Shown here piece by piece: positions 63,817 to 64,000 of a stretch of DNA of 64,000 bases. Position 1 is the first letter of the stretch, and each line of letters opens with the position of its first letter. The notes under the pieces are model-generated. The model did no database searches. It was not told the DNA's origin and was given only the letters and a program-made list of their open reading frames with translations. The position numbers and the translations under genes are program-made. The DNA lies in contig CAVPNJ010000012.1 of the NCBI GenBank assembly GCA_963706785.1, positions 1-64,000 on the forward strand. Direction: 5' to 3'. The DNA comes from Pollutimonas sp963706785. GTDB lineage: Bacteria; Pseudomonadota; Gammaproteobacteria; Burkholderiales; Burkholderiaceae_B.

Positions 63817-64000
63817 ATGTGTCAGCTGCTGGGCATGAATTGCGCTACGCCTACCGATATCACGTTTTCATTTACGGGATTTGCCGCCCGAGGCGGACAC
63901 ACTGATCATCATGCCGATGGCTTCGGTGTAGGTTTTTTCGAGAGCAAGGCTTGCCGAGTGTTTATCGACAACCAGCCCTCGTGCAAGTCACCTGTTGCCG
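63817..64000 (+). CDS. Class II glutamine amidotransferase (YafJ-like), 3' end outside the window
   Basis: From the ATG at 63817 the frame reads MCQLLGMNCATPTDITFSFT, GFAARGGHTDHHADGFGVGF and stays open to the window edge. Cys2 is the N-terminal nucleophile after Met removal, and RGG..H..HADGFG is the glutamine-binding segment of Ntn-type glutaminases. The YafJ/DUF group is of unknown substrate. Only 61 residues are visible of a usual 250-280. A 186-base gap separates it from clsB; no clear promoter is seen. Confidence 0.88.
   Translation, partial: MCQLLGMNCATPTDITFSFTGFAARGGHTDHHADGFGVGFFESKACRVFIDNQPSCKSPVA

Noticed and set aside
1..64000. CRISPR arrays, tRNA/rRNA genes, insertion sequences, replication origins, riboswitches
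   Set aside because: No regularly spaced repeats, cloverleaf sequences, transposase or origin signatures were seen on reading; a dedicated search (tRNAscan, Rfam) was not possible here.

Overview
This window looks like two unrelated pieces of genome joined at about base 9,033. Bases 1-9,033 are visibly richer in G+C. They carry genes typical of a soil bacterium of the Actinomycetota or Chloroflexota/Dormibacterota kind: an APC permease, lipoproteins with Ser/Thr/Pro linkers, ArsR-SRPBCC and DUF1801 proteins, and an ECF sigma factor. From about 9,034 to the end the gene content and order are those of a betaproteobacterium of the family Alcaligenaceae (Bordetella/Pusillimonas-like): lysA-lptM-cyaY, ponA-aroK-aroB-dgt, uvrA-MFS-ssb, a cyanophycin locus, fmdB-DUF502-aspS-clsB, and orphan Bug-type (TctC) solute receptors. 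The join cuts the last part of lysA on one side and a short sigma-operon gene on the other, and no mobile element lies there, so I read it as an assembly chimera.

Layout, left piece. An amino-acid permease, a SAM methyltransferase, an ArsR-type regulator and a divergent aldo/keto reductase come first. Then an ArsR-SRPBCC pair behind a clear promoter with a palindromic operator, a DUF1801 protein, and a group of exported or lipoprotein genes ending at an ECF sigma gene. Three copies of one promoter-like motif (CTGACGGA, 17 bases, CGTATAG) lie before the sigma gene and before two of the exported/SnoaL-like genes. This suggests a small self-regulated sigma regulon.

Layout, right piece. 9-21 kb holds housekeeping genes: lysine biosynthesis, frataxin, penicillin-binding protein 1A, shikimate pathway, dGTPase, UvrA and SSB. 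21-28 kb is a sugar or sugar-acid catabolic operon (lactonase, Bug receptor, two Gfo/Idh/MocA dehydrogenases, a uronate-dehydrogenase-like protein) divergent from a LysR regulator and an aldose-1-epimerase-like gene. 28-31 kb has a SoxC/SoxD-like sulfite or sulfane dehydrogenase pair and a beta-propeller protein. 31-36 kb has an MFS exporter with a fused monooxygenase-like domain, a P-loop kinase-like protein, a tiny gene coupled to a glyoxalase-like gene, and a Tgl-like transglutaminase. 36-44 kb is the cyanophycin locus: a DUF1854 protein and an ABC exporter divergent from cphA' and cphA. 44-48 kb has a DUF3008 protein, dienelactone hydrolase, 2OG-Fe oxygenase and two aminotransferases. 48-54 kb is a CoA-transferase / enoyl-CoA hydratase / Bug operon divergent from a GntR regulator and an aldehyde dehydrogenase, with a palindromic TGGTATACCA operator between them. 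54-64 kb holds ubiA, a GMC oxidoreductase, a Na+/H+ antiporter homologue, fmdB, DUF502, aspS, an EEP nuclease, clsB and the start of a glutamine amidotransferase.

Many genes between 1 and 38.6 kb are split by frameshifts while every conserved motif survives across the frames, including in essential-type genes such as uvrA. None is seen from 39 to 64 kb. I treat these as probable consensus errors and give full gene extents. I found no tRNA or rRNA gene, CRISPR array, insertion sequence or prophage in the window.
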